The position numbers were made by a program, and so were the translations under genes. A DNA stretch of 59,815 bases from Mycobacterium asiaticum (lineage in GTDB: Bacteria; Actinomycetota; Actinomycetes; Mycobacteriales; Mycobacteriaceae): positions 1 through 59,815 of the forward strand of contig NZ_LZLS01000040.1 in the NCBI RefSeq assembly GCF_001673365.1, given 5' to 3'. This document shows positions 27,872-36,484 of this stretch, piece by piece. The notes under the pieces were generated by a model. It was not told the origin of the DNA, searched no databases, and saw only the letters and a list, made by a program, of their open reading frames with translations. Each line of letters starts with the position of its first letter. The stretch's first letter is position 1.

Positions 27872-28744
27872 ATGACTGTCGACGACGCCGAGGCCGTTGC
27901 CGCACTGAACCTCGATAAGTTGCCGACCCATATTGTCGGCAAACGCGTAACAGAGTTGATGGACCTGACCGGGAAGAAGGCGTTTTGCACCGGCGCTGGC
28001 GGCGATGGCTTGGGGCACGCGATCGCCAACCGGTTGGCTGGGTCCGGTGCCGACATGGCGCTGGTTGGACGAACACTGGAGCCGTTGCAGCGCCGCGCCG
28101 AAGAGATCGCGCAGCGGTGGAATGTGAACACGGTGCCAGTACAGGCTGACATGTCGAATTGGGACCAGATACACAACGCAGTCGCTGAAGCGCACGACAA
28201 GCTCGGCGGGTTGGACATCATGATCAACAACCCGGTCATGGTCGCGGCGGGGCCATTCGAGTCGCAGACCAAAGCCGACATCGACCTCACTGTGTTGGGC
28301 AGTTTGACCATGATGATGTACGGCGCTCATGCCGCGTTGGAGTACCTGCTGCCGCAGGGGTCGGGGACCATCATCAATATCGGCTCTGTCGGTGGTCGCA
28401 TTCAACAGCGCGGACTGGTCGCCTATAACGCGTGCAAAGCCGGAGTCATCGGATTCACCCGCAATCTGGCTCACGAGGTGGCATTACGCGGCGTGAATGT
28501 GTTCTGCGTAGCGCCGGGCATCATGATCTAAGAACAGATGAAGCAGTATCTCTATGATCCGCAGACTCCGGCGCATTACGCCGGTCGAGGCGCGATCTTA
28601 GAAGCGATCACCACCCAGGTCCAGTTGGGCCGGGCATCGCTGCCGGAAGAGGCCGCCAACATGGTCGCCTTCTTGGCTTCCGAAGCAGCCAGTTACATGT
28701 GCGGACAAACTATCGACGTCGCCGGCGGACAATGGATGGGCTGA
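27872..28744 (+). pseudogene. SDR oxidoreductase split by an in-frame TAA (possible pseudogene or two-piece gene)
   Basis: A 290-codon short-chain dehydrogenase frame interrupted by TAA at 28529-28531 after residue 219. Upstream part: cofactor loop CTGAGGDGLGHAIA, VPVQADMSNWD, catalytic Ser in NIGSVGG, YNACK (Tyr/Lys pair), and VFCVAPGIMI just before the stop. The same frame resumes directly with EQMKQYLYDPQTPAHYAG and keeps the normal SDR end FLASEAASYMCGQTIDVAGGQWMG. A single base change (for example TCA or CAA to TAA) explains it. The second half has its own ATG at 28538, 6 nt after the stop, so re-initiation could yield a two-chain protein. The catalytic residues all lie in the first part. 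A good ribosome-binding site (GAAGGAG) precedes 27872. Confidence 0.8.
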
Positions 28745-28747
28745 AAC

Positions 28748-29899
28748 ATGCTCTCGCTGAATGAGATACAGGACACCGCGGTCGCTCAAACCGGCCTGAG
28801 CGACTTCGGTGACCCGTCCTATCAAGAGGGCCTGACCGTACTGCTGACGGCACTGAATGACGAGGCTCGGCTGAACTCTCGCGGTGACGCATTCATCACC
28901 CAGCGCATCGTGGGCTATCTGGCGCAGCGTCTGCAGGTTGAGGACTGGTACCGGCGCCACCCCGAGATCGAGGACGTGCCCATCGAGGCGCCGCTGATCG
29001 GGCTCGGTCTGCCTCGCACGGGTTCGACGGCACTGTCCATGCTGCTCGCCCAGGATCCCGAGGTGCGTTATCTGCGGAGATGGGAGTCCGTGCAGCCTTG
29101 TCCGCCGCCGTCCACTGTGCAGGGCATCGACCCACGGATCCCTCCAGACAAAGGCGAGATGATCGGTACGCGATACCACGTGCCGGGCGATACGCACGGC
29201 CCGATGGAGTGCCACGAGCTGATGGCGTTGAGTTTTGCTTCCCACATCTTCCAGTCGTTCGCCCAGGTGCCGTCCTACTCTCGGTGGCTGGTCGAGGACG
29301 CCGACCTGACACCGACACTGCGCTACCAGCGCCGCGTGATGAAGCTGCTGCAGTGGGGCGAGGCTGCCCGTACCTGGCGACTGAAATGCCCCTCACACGT
29401 GTTGTGGCTTGATGCGCTCGACTCGGTCTTCCCCGACGCCCGCTACGTGATGACTCACCGAGACCCCGCCGACGTGATCCTGTCGGTGGCCGAGTTGTAC
29501 GCCGACATCATCGGGTCGTTCACCGACAACATCGATCGGCCCTACATCGGCCGTCTGAACATCGAGCATTGGTCACTAGGAATGCGACGAGCCCTCGAAT
29601 TCCGTAGTGCTGGCGCCGACAACCGGTTCTACGACATCGACTTTCGCGCGATGCAGGCCGATCCCATCGGAGAGGTCAGCGGACTGTACGAGTGGCTCGG
29701 GGACGCGTTGACCGATGAGTTCACCGCCCGCATGCACAGCTGGTGGGAGCAGGCCGCCGCCGAACGTGAACCGAGCCACTGCGCCGACCCCGCGGAGTTC
29801 GGCATCAACCTCGACCATGTGCGTCCGCTCTTTGCGGACTACGCCGATGCTGCTGTCCGGTGGACAACGCACAACCCAATTGAAAGGCGGACGAACTGA
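28748..29899 (+). CDS. Sulfotransferase-family protein
   Basis: A 383-residue PAPS-dependent sulfotransferase-like protein. The 5'-phosphosulfate loop is GLPRTGSTALS (residues 87-97) and the 3'-phosphate-binding motif lies around THRDPADVILS (residues 236-246). A hydrophobic acceptor-pocket region lies between, and WRLKCPSHVLWLDAL has the Lys-Cys-Pro-Ser-His pattern seen in bacterial Sulfotransfer_3-type proteins. The substrate is unknown; sterol, phenol or other hydrophobic alcohols are plausible given the neighbouring dehydrogenases. It starts 3 nt after the interrupted SDR and overlaps the next gene by one base (TGATGG). Confidence 0.88.
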   Translation: MLSLNEIQDTAVAQTGLSDFGDPSYQEGLTVLLTALNDEARLNSRGDAFITQRIVGYLAQRLQVEDWYRRHPEIEDVPIEAPLIGLGLPRTGSTALSMLLAQDPEVRYLRRWESVQPCPPPSTVQGIDPRIPPDKGEMIGTRYHVPGDTHGPMECHELMALSFASHIFQSFAQVPSYSRWLVEDADLTPTLRYQRRVMKLLQWGEAARTWRLKCPSHVLWLDALDSVFPDARYVMTHRDPADVILSVAELYADIIGSFTDNIDRPYIGRLNIEHWSLGMRRALEFRSAGADNRFYDIDFRAMQADPIGEVSGLYEWLGDALTDEFTARMHSWWEQAAAEREPSHCADPAEFGINLDHVRPLFADYADAAVRWTTHNPIERRTN

Positions 29900-30966
29900 T
29901 GGCGGTCGACCTGACCGGCGGCATAGATCCGACTCGCGAGCACGTGTTCGACCATCGCCCCGACAACCCGGAAATGCGCGACTCAGTGAGCTTCTGGACT
30001 GTCGACGACCGCGGCGAGGTGGGACTGCCGCGCATCGGTATCGAGGCGGTCGCCGCGAACTGGGACGCTCACGACATCCAGGTCAATCTCGCCTACCCCG
30101 ACGGCCGGGTGTATCGACTACGCACTAATGGCCCTTCGATGCCCGCAACAGGACCCGATGGCAAGCCCACGATACTGGGCGCCGGGGGGCTCGCCTTCCG
30201 CTGCATCGAGCCATTCTCGGTATGGACGATGACCTTCAAAGGCAAGGCGCTGCAAACCTCTTCGGAAGATCTGATCGCGGGACGCAAGGAAGGTCCAATG
30301 GTCGACGTCGAATTCGATGTCGAGGCGACGATGGCTGTTCCGCCCTGGGTCCAAGGAAGCTTGCACTCCGATGCAGGTGAGCAACTCAAAACCTCAATTG
30401 AGGGCGGCCTAATGGGCGGCCCGCGCTACGAGCAGCTTTACACCGCAACAGGATCGGTCACCATCGACGGCGGCGCACGTAAAGCGATTACCGGCAGCGG
30501 ATTGCGGATTCGCCGCCAAGGTGTGCGCAAACTCGGCGGCTTCTGGGGCCACAGCTGGCAGTCGGCGGTGTTTCCCAGCGGCAAAGCATTTGGATACATC
30601 GCCTACCCGCCTCGACCCGATGGTCAACCCACCTTTAACGAGGGCTACCTGTTCACCGGGGACGGTCCACTAATCCCAGCGCGTGTCATCGAGGCGCCAT
30701 GGCTGACCAAGCTGCAGGCGCTGGGGGAGGACGTATCGATGGTTCTCGAAACCGCCGACGGGACAACACGTATCGAAGGAGAAACAGTCTTCTCCGCTCA
30801 CGACATCCACCACGACGACGACATGTATTCCATGCATGCACTGAAAAAGGAGATGCCCTCCTTCCCCGCGCTTCAGCAGGCGGGCGTGCGCTACCGATGG
30901 GACGGCGAAGAGACGTACGGCATGCTCGAGCGATCAAATCCACTCGACAAGATCAAGCGTGGTTAG
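29899..30966 (+). CDS. Unrecognised conserved protein, possibly AttH/lipocalin-like beta protein
   Basis: A 355-residue soluble protein. I do not recognise a named enzyme. It is strongly beta-rich, with repeated short strands and several conserved-looking tryptophans (SVSFWTVDD, PFSVWTMTFKG, GGFWGHSWQSAVF) and a late HDIHHDDDMYSMH histidine/aspartate cluster. The layout recalls AttH/CrtC-like double-lipocalin proteins found beside sulfotransferases and SDRs in catabolic clusters (a family guess, uncertain). It has no signal peptide. It is translationally linked to the sulfotransferase (1-bp overlap), which suggests both act on the same hydrophobic substrate. Confidence 0.75.
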   Translation: MAVDLTGGIDPTREHVFDHRPDNPEMRDSVSFWTVDDRGEVGLPRIGIEAVAANWDAHDIQVNLAYPDGRVYRLRTNGPSMPATGPDGKPTILGAGGLAFRCIEPFSVWTMTFKGKALQTSSEDLIAGRKEGPMVDVEFDVEATMAVPPWVQGSLHSDAGEQLKTSIEGGLMGGPRYEQLYTATGSVTIDGGARKAITGSGLRIRRQGVRKLGGFWGHSWQSAVFPSGKAFGYIAYPPRPDGQPTFNEGYLFTGDGPLIPARVIEAPWLTKLQALGEDVSMVLETADGTTRIEGETVFSAHDIHHDDDMYSMHALKKEMPSFPALQQAGVRYRWDGEETYGMLERSNPLDKIKRG

Positions 30967-30970
30967 GGCG

Positions 30971-31795
30971 GTGGGCCAAGATCTATCGGGCAAGGTGGCG
31001 CTTGTCACGGGAGCCGCGCGGGGACAAGGCCGGGCACATGCGCAAAGGCTCAGTGCCGAGGGCGCTGACATCATTGCCCTCGACATCGCCGGGCCCCTTC
31101 CCGCGAGTGTTCGCTACGCCTCGTCAACGCCCGACGACCTCGCGGAAACTGCGCGTCTGGTCGAAGCGAACGGCCGACGGGTCGTGCTGGCTGCCAACGA
31201 TATTCGCGATCTCGACTCACTCGTCGCGGCCGTCGACCGGGCCGTCACGCAATTGGGTCGCCTCGACATAATCGTTGCCAACGCCGGGATCTGTACGCCC
31301 GCGCCATGGGATCAAATTACTAAAGAGGCCTTTCACGAAACCATCGAGACGAACGTGACGGGCACCTGGAACACCGTCATGGCCGGCGCTCCGCACATCG
31401 TCCGCGGTGGGCAAGGCGGTTCGATCATTCTCATCGGATCCGCGGCCGGGGTGAAGATGCAGGCGTTCATGATTCATTACACGGCAAGCAAGCACGCGAT
31501 CACTGGTATGGCACGTGGTTTCGCAGCTGAACTCGGTATGCACAACATCCGCGTGAACAGTTTGCACCCTGGTTCGGTCGCCAGCCCTATGGTGACCACC
31601 GGAGGCTTACGTGAGGCACTCATGGAGGCGCGTGAGACCAATCCTCACCTTGCAAACCTCCACACGCCGCTGCTACCGCAGGGCATCGCACGCCCGGAAG
31701 ACATCGCCGACGCGGTGGCCTGGCTGGCATCGGACCAGTCGAAGTTTGTTACGGCGTCTGCGATTTCAGTTGATATCGGCGTCGCAAATTGCTGA
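30971..31795 (+). CDS. Mycofactocin-coupled-type SDR oxidoreductase
   Basis: A 274-residue short-chain dehydrogenase. The cofactor loop reads VTGAARGQGRAHA, with the Arg-Gly-Gln-Gly-Arg signature and about 50-residue insert (DLAETARLVEANGRRVV) typical of the mycofactocin-coupled subfamily, which holds a non-exchangeable nicotinamide reoxidised by the redox peptide mycofactocin. VANAGI, the catalytic Ser in LIGSAAG, and YTASK are present. GTG 30971 (GQDLSGKVALVTG) is preferred; GTG 30959 would overlap the upstream gene. A secondary alcohol, possibly a steroid or terpenol, is a likely substrate (inference). Confidence 0.87.
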   Translation: MGQDLSGKVALVTGAARGQGRAHAQRLSAEGADIIALDIAGPLPASVRYASSTPDDLAETARLVEANGRRVVLAANDIRDLDSLVAAVDRAVTQLGRLDIIVANAGICTPAPWDQITKEAFHETIETNVTGTWNTVMAGAPHIVRGGQGGSIILIGSAAGVKMQAFMIHYTASKHAITGMARGFAAELGMHNIRVNSLHPGSVASPMVTTGGLREALMEARETNPHLANLHTPLLPQGIARPEDIADAVAWLASDQSKFVTASAISVDIGVANC

Positions 31796-31827
31796 TCGAG
31801 CCGCCACACTGTGACTGAAGGAGATCC

Positions 31828-32601
31828 ATGCGCGGCCTAGCCAATAAGACGTTCATCGTCGCCGGTGGCGCCACCGGTATCGGAGCTGGAACAGCGCGAC
31901 GTTTGGCCGAAGAAGGTGCAAACGTCGTCATCGGAGACATCAACATAGTTGGCGCCACTCACACTGCCGAGGCGCTCAACGCCGCCGGTGGTCGCGCCAT
32001 CGCGGTCGAATTCGACTTAGCGGACGAAGCCTCCGTGAACCAGTTAGTGGACAAGACAATCGTCGAATTCGACTCTCTGAAGGGCCTATTCAACGTCGGC
32101 GCAGACTTGTCTGCCGAAATCAACGGCAGCGACTTCACCGTGCTCGACACGAGTATCGATATCTGGCGACGCACCCTAGAGGTCAACTTGCTCGGCTATG
32201 TCCGAACCATCCGGGCGGTGCTGCCACACCTGATCGAGCAGGGAGCCGGCAGCATCGTCAACACCTCATCGGGTGGATCGCTGGGCACCGGAGACCCGAT
32301 GCACGTCGCGTACAACGCCTCCAAGGCCGCCGTCAACCAGTTAACCCGCCATGTCGCAAATAATTACGGCAAGGACGGTGTGAGAAGCAACTGCGTAATG
32401 CCGGGCCTGGTGTGGGGCGAAACGCAAGAACGCGCCGGCCTTCATGTTTTGCAGGAGATGTTCGTGGTCGCGGCTAAGACTACCCGCGTGGGTCAAGCTT
32501 CCGACCTCGCTGGGATAACCGCGTTTCTTTTGTCTGACGAGGCCGAGTGGATCAACGGTCAATGTTGGTACATAGGCGGCGCGGCACATATGCGCCAGTA
32601 G
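31828..32601 (+). CDS. Short-chain dehydrogenase/reductase
   Basis: A 257-residue classical SDR. Cofactor motif AGGATGIGAGTAR, acidic Asp after strand 2 (VVIGDIN, suggesting NAD preference), catalytic Ser in VNTSSGGS, YNASKAAVN with Tyr and Lys. The usual NNAG motif is replaced by FNVGAD. The C terminus is EWINGQCWYIGGAAH. It has a clear ribosome-binding site (GAAGGAG) and follows the mycofactocin-type SDR by 32 nt. Its third-position base use is visibly more A/T-rich than the flanking backbone genes, in keeping with acquisition by transfer. Confidence 0.87.
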   Translation: MRGLANKTFIVAGGATGIGAGTARRLAEEGANVVIGDINIVGATHTAEALNAAGGRAIAVEFDLADEASVNQLVDKTIVEFDSLKGLFNVGADLSAEINGSDFTVLDTSIDIWRRTLEVNLLGYVRTIRAVLPHLIEQGAGSIVNTSSGGSLGTGDPMHVAYNASKAAVNQLTRHVANNYGKDGVRSNCVMPGLVWGETQERAGLHVLQEMFVVAAKTTRVGQASDLAGITAFLLSDEAEWINGQCWYIGGAAHMRQ

Positions 32602-32667
32602 ATCGCACAAGTCGGCAGCGACGATCTGGCACCTTCCTCGGCGTCGTCCAGGGGCTACTCTCACGCC

Positions 32668-34209
32668 ATGGACCGCATCTTGCAGGCGGCGTGGGACCGT
32701 CACGGCGCGAAATACTCATGGGCACTTGCCGTGGTCGTTCTTGTGCTCGCCTGCCCAATCTTCTTCTTGTTGTCGTTCGTCATTGTCGCCGTTGAGAATT
32801 CGAGCCGATTCGTCGAGGCCACCGGCGTCACTACAGTCGCCGTCCTAGCGTTCGCGATTCTGCTCGGTGCTCCCAGCCACGGCGTATGGCGGCAGTTCGA
32901 ACGCTGGGCGGCCGGTGCAGAGGTTGATCGCTTCAAGACGTTGGAGGCCACCTACGTCTTGGCGCGCAAACTGCCGGCTCGGTTGGTTAGCGTCGGTGCC
33001 GTTACGGCGGCCGCCCTGTCGATCGCGGTGGGTATGGTCGCCGGAGCTTCCCCATCACGGCTTATTCAGTACGCGGTGGTGGGCGCCACGATTCAGGGTC
33101 CTTGCCAGCTGATTGGGGTGCACAGTCTGGTCGAGGCGATGATGCGCCCGGTGCGAATATCTTTGGTCGATCACACCGGAATCGGGGATTCGCTGCCCCG
33201 TGCCCACCCAACATTCGCCACGTGGTCGAAGGTGTCCATGCTCGGCGTTTCGTTGGCGTTCGCTGTCGAAAGCGCAATGCTGTCAGCGGTTTTCGACGAG
33301 GCGAGCCAGGAGCCCATCTTGTGGGTGGTGATCGGTGGTGTGCTGACATTGGTCATCGGCGTGCCGATAACGGTCGGCGCTGCCTTTGCTCCGTCGCTTC
33401 GGCCGATCCGGGATCTTGCCGAGGGCACCCAACGAGTCGCGGCCGGGGACTACAACGTGCGATTGCCGGTAGTTCAGGATGACGACCTCGGAGCCTTGGC
33501 GGCGTCATTCAACCGCATGCAGGCGGGTTTGGCTGAGAGGCAACGACTTCAGGCCGCATTCGGCACGTATGTCGACCCGGTCCTGGCGGCGCGGCTGCTT
33601 GAGCAGGGTGACGACGTGTTCAGCGGTGAGCGTCGAGAGGTGACGGTGATGTTCATCGATATCCGTGACTTCACACCGTTTGCTGAGACCAATTCCCCTG
33701 AAGATACCGTGGCTCGGCTCAACGCATTGTTCGAGATCGTGGTGCCCGCAGTCGTCAACGCCGGTGGGCACGTCAACAAGTTCCTCGGCGACGGTGCCCT
33801 GGCGGTTTTTGGCGCCCCGAACGATCTAGCCGATCATGCGGATGCCGCGGTGGGCGCGGCGTTGTCGATTCATCGGCTCGTCGCCGACCGATTCGCCGGC
33901 GAGCTTCGAATCGGCATCGGCATCAATACCGGTGTGGTGATCGCGGGCACCATAGGTGGCGGAAGCAAGCTTGAGTTCACGTTGATCGGCGACACCGTCA
34001 ACGTGGCCGCGCGCGTCGAGCAGCTCACCAAGAACACTGGTGACGCAGTCCTGCTCACTGGCCACACCGTCGACGCACTGACATCGCGACCGTCCGCACT
34101 CACCGACCGGGGATCGCACGCCTTGAAGGGCAAGTCAGCCGAGACGCAGGTCTTCGGACTTGACCCGACAGGGCTGCAATTCAGCACTGAAAATGGCACA
34201 CATGGATAA
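32668..34209 (+). CDS. Membrane-bound class III adenylate cyclase with HAMP domain
   Basis: A 513-residue protein with six predicted membrane helices (about residues 18-42, 54-73, 106-127, 134-154, 188-208, 217-241), a HAMP linker (RPIRDLAEGTQRVAAGDYNV and following, about 242-295) and a C-terminal class III cyclase domain (about 315-500). Cyclase residues: first metal Asp331 in MFIDIRDF, second metal Asp in NKFLGDG, adenine-specifying Lys of the same motif, and TLIGDTVNVAARVE with the partner Asp and the transition-state Asn/Arg. All key positions look intact, so a functional homodimeric cAMP synthase is expected. This six-helix/HAMP layout is that of the Rv1318c-Rv1320c group. It overlaps the RidA-like gene by 17 bp. 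Confidence 0.9.
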   Translation: MDRILQAAWDRHGAKYSWALAVVVLVLACPIFFLLSFVIVAVENSSRFVEATGVTTVAVLAFAILLGAPSHGVWRQFERWAAGAEVDRFKTLEATYVLARKLPARLVSVGAVTAAALSIAVGMVAGASPSRLIQYAVVGATIQGPCQLIGVHSLVEAMMRPVRISLVDHTGIGDSLPRAHPTFATWSKVSMLGVSLAFAVESAMLSAVFDEASQEPILWVVIGGVLTLVIGVPITVGAAFAPSLRPIRDLAEGTQRVAAGDYNVRLPVVQDDDLGALAASFNRMQAGLAERQRLQAAFGTYVDPVLAARLLEQGDDVFSGERREVTVMFIDIRDFTPFAETNSPEDTVARLNALFEIVVPAVVNAGGHVNKFLGDGALAVFGAPNDLADHADAAVGAALSIHRLVADRFAGELRIGIGINTGVVIAGTIGGGSKLEFTLIGDTVNVAARVEQLTKNTGDAVLLTGHTVDALTSRPSALTDRGSHALKGKSAETQVFGLDPTGLQFSTENGTHG

Positions 34210-34624
34210 GCCGATCTTTTTTGTCACTCCTGGCTATGGGAAACGCCAGCTGCGGGACTTTCACTACTCACAAGCCGTTCGGTGCGGCAACCGGGTAGAG
34301 ACCGCCGGTCAAGGAGGGTGGGACGACGACTGGTGCTATCCGGAGGCAGTCCACGACGAAGTCATTCAGGCCTTCGACAACGTCGAACGGACGTTGGCAA
34401 CGGCCGGAGCATCCTGGCTGCAAGTGATAACCGTGCACTCCTACCATGTGCCGGGCTCAGACGGCCGGATCGGGCCTGAGCACCTTGACACCATGGTCGA
34501 ACAGTTGCGCCTACGTACGGGTGATCGCGCACCGTTGTGGACATGCATCGGTGTCGCCGCGCTGGCGGGTCCAAAGATGCGCGTGGAGATTCAAGTCGCT
34601 GCGATCGTTGAGAACGAAAACTGA
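34193..34624 (+). CDS. RidA/YjgF-family protein
   Basis: A roughly 143-residue Rid-family protein. Family members deaminate reactive enamine/imine intermediates or act in degradative pathways. It has the expected HYSQAVRCGNRVETAGQGG near the N terminus, the helix EVIQAFDNVERTLATAGASWLQVITVHSYHV (only partly quoted elsewhere), and APLWTCIGVAALAGPKMRVEIQVAAI. The Arg that binds substrate carboxylates in archetypal RidA (xRx near residue 105) is replaced here by Lys-Met-Arg, so the activity may differ. The ATG at 34193 or 34202 is the start; both overlap the cyclase gene. Confidence 0.82.
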   Translation: MAHMDKPIFFVTPGYGKRQLRDFHYSQAVRCGNRVETAGQGGWDDDWCYPEAVHDEVIQAFDNVERTLATAGASWLQVITVHSYHVPGSDGRIGPEHLDTMVEQLRLRTGDRAPLWTCIGVAALAGPKMRVEIQVAAIVENEN

Positions 34625-34646
34625 GTGCGTTGGCCGCGCGCCCAAG

Positions 34647-35162
34647 CTACCGAGGTGTCGGCTGGATAGTTACCAGGCGAAACCAGCCGGGCTGGGCATC
34701 ATCAGGGGTGAACCGGACCAGCAGGGTATCGGGCGGAAATTGGGCGGCCAGGTCATTTAGCGTCCGGGGCAGAAACGCCTTGGCCTTGGCATTTCCGTAC
34801 CAGTTGGGATCGGATTGGTCGACGCTGAGTTCACTCACGCTTTCGATCGCAGCGTCCCACCGCTGAACGGCGTCCGGCCGGGCGTTCCCAAATCCCGCCG
34901 ACATTTGGTAGGCGTCACCTTGTCCGGCCAAGGTGACCGCCGTCCCGCCGCCGACGGGCGTCCCGGTGATCGTGCCGTCGACGACGTTGGCCGTCACCGA
35001 GGTCAGCCGCGCCGTGCAAACGTTGTCGACGACGCTGGACGCCACGCAGAAGGCCGGCAGTGGCCCAGCGTGAGCCGTGGCGGCGTTCAGGACGGCCGGC
35101 ACCGCCAGGACGGATATTGCGGCGCTGATAGCGGCCGTCGCACGGCTGCGATCGTTGGGCAT
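34647..35162 (-). CDS. Secreted protein of unknown function
   Basis: A 171-residue exported protein. The start at ATG 35162 has AGGGGA 9 nt upstream. The N terminus has Arg residues, a hydrophobic core (AAISAAISVLAVPAVLNA) and an ATAHAGP cleavage region, so a Sec signal peptide of about 35 residues is expected. The mature part has two cysteines close together (FCVASSVVDNVCTA) that likely form a disulphide, then a beta-rich domain ending LVRFTPDDAQPGWFRLVTIQ. I do not recognise a family. It converges on the RidA-like gene. Confidence 0.75.
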   Translation of the reverse strand: MPNDRSRATAAISAAISVLAVPAVLNAATAHAGPLPAFCVASSVVDNVCTARLTSVTANVVDGTITGTPVGGGTAVTLAGQGDAYQMSAGFGNARPDAVQRWDAAIESVSELSVDQSDPNWYGNAKAKAFLPRTLNDLAAQFPPDTLLVRFTPDDAQPGWFRLVTIQPTPR

Positions 35163-35315
35163 CAGGATGTGTCCCCTGCTCGTCACGAAATCGGATTGAC
35201 CACCAAATTTACGCGACCCGCAAGACGCCGACCCCCATCAAGACACGCGCGGCCGCAGCTCTTGTGAGCAACCGCACGTTGACGCTCGCAAGCGGTCGGC
35301 GAGAAAATAGTTAGC

Positions 35316-35516
35316 GTGGGTAATAAAAGCGAGGAAGAACTGATACGCGAGGTTGAGCAGCGCCTCATGGCAGCCTTCGTTGAGTTGCCCACGGACCTGG
35401 TCGCCAACGCTGTGCAGGACGCTTACGCCCGCTTCGACGAGAGCGCGATCCGCGACTACGTTCCGCTGCTCGTCGAACGCCGCGCCCACCGCGACTTGAC
35501 CCGGGCAGCTGCCTGA
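35316..35516 (+). CDS. Small three-helix protein (DUF3562-like)
   Basis: A 66-residue, mostly helical acidic/basic protein: MGNKSEEELIREVEQRLMAA, then VELPTDLVANAVQDAYARFDESAIRDYVP (given in part) and VERRAHRDLTRAAA. It resembles the small actinobacterial family described as a three-helix-bundle dimerisation domain (DUF3562). Likely a cytoplasmic dimer; function unknown. The GTG at 35316 has no good ribosome-binding site, so expression may be low. It lies 43 nt upstream of an alpha/beta hydrolase gene. Confidence 0.65.
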   Translation: MGNKSEEELIREVEQRLMAAFVELPTDLVANAVQDAYARFDESAIRDYVPLLVERRAHRDLTRAAA

Positions 35517-35559
35517 CCTGCTCGCCCGTAGCCCGTAACACGCCGCATACGCTGCGGAC

Positions 35560-36429
35560 ATGCAGACGTTGCCCGAAGCACGTATTCAAGCGGGTGCCGA
35601 GTCGGCCGCTTTGTCCCAGGGGCTTACCGCGTACCGCGTGGCCGGGAAACGCGGCCCCTGGGTGGTATTGGTGCACGGTCTGATCACGCCCAGCTATGCG
35701 TGGGAGCCGCTCGCGGAAACTCTTGCCGGCCAAGGGTTTCGGGTCCTCCGCTACGACCAGTTCGGTCGGGGGCTGTCGGACCGCCCCTCGGTCCGATACG
35801 ACCTCGACTTGTACGTCGCACAGTTGCGCGAACTGCTCGATGCGTTGAGCATCGAGTCCGCGCATTTCATCGGTTGGTCGATGGGTGGCTTGATCCTGAC
35901 CCGCTTCGCCGCCGAAGACCCCGAGCGCGCAACCAGTCTCACGCTGATCGCGCCCGGTCTGTACGCGGGTGGGGCGCTTGCGTATCTTGCCAAGCTGGTG
36001 TCACGGTTGCCCGGTGCTCGAAAACTGTTGGCGCGGCGCGTCGGTGACGCGATCAACCGCCTGGACAAACAGCACCTGAGCCGGCCCGAACGATTCCCCG
36101 ATTACAACCGGCGTGCCAGTGAACAACTGGGGTTCCCCGGGATGGCGGAGTCCTTCGCATCGACGGTGACCAACTACCCCGCCAATGCCGGTGATCAGTG
36201 GGCTGCGGTAGGTCAGCACCCGCGTCGCGTCCTGGTGGTCTGGGGCACCCGCGACCGCGTCACGCCGTATGAAAACAATCGCCGCGTCACGCAGTTGTTT
36301 GTCCGCTCGGAGTTGCTCAGCGTCGACGGCGCGAAGCATGCCCCGCATGTGGACCACGCGGAGGTCGTATTTCCGGCGATCTCACGGCACCTGGCGGGGG
36401 CAGCTAACCAGGCCGAGAATCAGTCCTGA
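35560..36429 (+). CDS. Alpha/beta hydrolase
   Basis: A 289-residue alpha/beta-fold hydrolase. HGLITPS (oxyanion), YDQFGRGLSDRP, nucleophile elbow GWSMGG (Ser), acid-loop GTRDRVTPYENN and catalytic His in DGAKHAPHVDHAEV are all in family order. The region around residues 140-185 (KLVSRLPGARKLLARRVGDA) forms a helical cap over the active site. It looks like a meta-cleavage-product hydrolase or lactonase-type enzyme; substrate unknown. A strong bidirectional terminator follows. Confidence 0.88.
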   Translation: MQTLPEARIQAGAESAALSQGLTAYRVAGKRGPWVVLVHGLITPSYAWEPLAETLAGQGFRVLRYDQFGRGLSDRPSVRYDLDLYVAQLRELLDALSIESAHFIGWSMGGLILTRFAAEDPERATSLTLIAPGLYAGGALAYLAKLVSRLPGARKLLARRVGDAINRLDKQHLSRPERFPDYNRRASEQLGFPGMAESFASTVTNYPANAGDQWAAVGQHPRRVLVVWGTRDRVTPYENNRRVTQLFVRSELLSVDGAKHAPHVDHAEVVFPAISRHLAGAANQAENQS

Positions 36430-36437
36430 GCATCAAA

Positions 36438-36464
36438 CACCCCCGGCGCAATTCGCCGGGGGTG
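36438..36464. terminator. Bidirectional terminator hairpin between convergent genes
   Basis: An 11-bp perfect stem CACCCCCGGCG / CGCCGGGGGTG with a CAATT loop, placed between the alpha/beta hydrolase stop (36429) and the stop of the minus-strand membrane protein (36485). Symmetric enough to work both ways; no clear T-tract. Confidence 0.85.
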
Positions 36465-36484
36465 CTGACGCAATCTGCGTCGGT

